Assembly: GCA_001778095.1 (NCBI GenBank)
Contig: MFGA01000012.1
Span: 1-37,939, forward strand
Length of the DNA: 37,939 nt
DNA from: Candidatus Falkowbacteria bacterium RIFOXYA2_FULL_38_12
GTDB taxonomy: Bacteria > Patescibacteriota > Patescibacteriia > XYB2-FULL-38-15
Reading direction: 5' to 3'
Part shown: piece after piece, positions 36,648 through 37,939 of the stretch
Numbering within the stretch: position 1 is the stretch's first letter
Layout of the letters: each line of letters starts with the position of its first letter
Translations under genes and position numbers: made by a program
Notes under the pieces: model-generated
The model's database searches: none
The model's input: the letters and a program-made list of their open reading frames with translations, nothing else
What the model was told of the DNA's origin: nothing

Positions 36648-37610
36648 TTATTTAGTTAAAACCAAGAATATTACATACCCCACGTAGGCAGTAACCATAA
36701 ATACTCCTTGCCATCTTTCAATAACTCTTTTTTTACCTATAAACATAACAACAAACAACACGATGCTGGCGAATATTGTCATCGCCATATCGCCGTTGGA
36801 GCTGGCATTAAATGGCAGTGGACGAATAATAGCGCTGGCGCCAAGAATCCAAAAAATGTTGAAAATATTTGAGCCAACCACATTTCCGATTGCGATATCT
36901 GATTGTTTTTTGTAGGCAGCCATAGCCGAAGTAGCTAATTCAGGTAATGATGTGCCAATGGCAACAACCGTCAAACCGATTAATGATTGACTGATATTGA
37001 AAAATTCTGCGATTTTAACTGCGCCATCGACGATCCATTTTCCACCAATCACCAAGCCGGCGAGACCAAGAATAATAAATATTATTGCTTTAGAATAACT
37101 AAATACTTTTATTTCCTCTTCAACTTCAACAATATCCTTATCTGATTTTGTAATCCCAAAAGTGTAATAAAGAAAAATAATAAAAAAAGATATAAGAATA
37201 AATCCGTCTATTCTGGTGATACTGGAAAAACCGGCTCCGTCAATAATCATATCATTAGCCATAAGCCCCAATACAACAGCGGCCAAAAGACTCAAGGGGA
37301 TTTCTTTTAATATGGTATTTTTCTTTGCGGTTATAGGGTAAATAATGGCTGATATCCCGAGAATTAATAGTATATTTGCAATATTGCTACCCAAGATATT
37401 ACCAATGGCAATTTCACTGTTACCTTGAATGCTTGCAAAAATATTGACAATAAATTCCGGAGTAGAAGTGCCAAAGGCTACGATGGTTAAGCCGATGACA
37501 ATACTGGAAATTTTCAATTTTTTTGCGATTGAGGCCGAGCCATCGACTAAAAGATCAGCTCCCTTGATGAGGAGAAAAAATCCAACGATAAAAAATACGT
37601 AGGTGATCAT
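36648..37610 (-). CDS. CaCA family Na+/Ca2+ antiporter (YrbG-like)
   Basis: Two alpha-repeats: GLTIVAFGTSTPEFIVN...GNILGSNIANILLILG and GLTVVAIGTSLPELATS...GNVVGSNIFNIFWILG. Confidence 0.95.
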   Translation of the reverse strand: MITYVFFIVGFFLLIKGADLLVDGSASIAKKLKISSIVIGLTIVAFGTSTPEFIVNIFASIQGNSEIAIGNILGSNIANILLILGISAIIYPITAKKNTILKEIPLSLLAAVVLGLMANDMIIDGAGFSSITRIDGFILISFFIIFLYYTFGITKSDKDIVEVEEEIKVFSYSKAIIFIILGLAGLVIGGKWIVDGAVKIAEFFNISQSLIGLTVVAIGTSLPELATSAMAAYKKQSDIAIGNVVGSNIFNIFWILGASAIIRPLPFNASSNGDMAMTIFASIVLFVVMFIGKKRVIERWQGVFMVTAYVGYVIFLVLTK

Positions 37611-37719
37611 ATGGTTTATTTATTAGTAAATATTATATTAATTTTTATCTTGTAAATAGATTTTTTCGTAGAGTAGCGAAGCTAGATGTGTGATGTTTTT
37701 CCCAAAACCAAACCCCTCG

Positions 37720-37939
37720 TTATAAGATAGCGCCGTCAATTTTTGTTACCGTAAAATTCAAATTATTTTTTTCCAGTTCGATTATAGCGCCATATAGTGT
37801 GATATTTGTAGTGAAGATTTTTATCTCGTTGAAGGTGATGGAGCCAGGCGTTACGAACAACGTTCCTGCGTATGCGATGTTTGCCAGCGGTATAATATGC
37901 CCGAAGGGCGACCGCTGGCAAATATGGGTGGAGGCTTGC
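37720..37939 (-). CDS. C-terminal fragment of a CDS truncated by the window edge, hypothetical
   Basis: The minus-strand frame read from the right edge stays open for 72 codons to TAA (37720-37722): QASTHICQRSPFGHIIPLANIAYAGTLFVTPGSITFNEIKIFTTNITLYGAIIELEKNNLNFTVTKIDGAIL. Not in the supplied ORF track. Confidence 0.5.
   Translation of the reverse strand, partial: QASTHICQRSPFGHIIPLANIAYAGTLFVTPGSITFNEIKIFTTNITLYGAIIELEKNNLNFTVTKIDGAIL
37880..37922. repeat. Palindromic repeat with nested hairpin
   Basis: TTTGCCAGCGG (37880-37890) / CCGCTGGCAAA (37912-37922) perfect 11-bp arms, with an inner GCCC-GAA-GGGC hairpin. Confidence 0.85.

Noticed and set aside
1-37939. Alternative genetic code with TGA read as glycine (as in Gracilibacteria/Absconditabacteria)
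   Set aside because: TGA ends genes at natural positions, e.g. 9995-9997 and 16571-16573, and no in-frame TGA was needed in recognised genes, apart from the frameshifted HD gene.

Overview
The window looks like a segment of a Candidate Phyla Radiation / Patescibacteria-type (Parcubacteria-like) chromosome. This assignment is inferred from protein style and gene content; no rRNA is present. The standard stop code applies, since TGA ends several ORFs. Content in order: (1) the 3' part of one repeat-rich surface protein and a complete 2509-aa paralogue sharing its C-terminal module; (2) a secreted subtilisin-like protease with FG-GAP repeats; (3) a surface-glycan locus with a UXS-like epimerase, two GT2, two GT4, a GT-C-like protein, other polytopic membrane proteins, RmlB, an FdtA/QdtA-like ketoisomerase, RmlD and RmlA; (4) HIT and NUDIX genes; (5) an isolated, higher-GC orphan gene; (6) a frameshifted HD-domain gene; (7) a PEGA protein, an S41 CtpA-like protease, rplI, pyrG, rpmA, a MopE-like repeat protein and a CaCA antiporter; (8) a truncated minus-strand CDS at the right edge. 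The most notable signals are: (a) a G10 homopolymer filling the 17-bp spacer of a predicted promoter upstream of the orphan gene, which resembles a phase-variation switch; (b) many short palindromic or tandem repeat families, several read in frame as protein (inside a GT4 gene, at the HD-protein C-terminus, and possibly in the right-edge CDS); (c) a 188-nt nested inverted-repeat element plus a perfect 24-bp palindrome in the leader of the giant surface gene. No tRNA, rRNA, CRISPR array, transposase or prophage genes were recognised.
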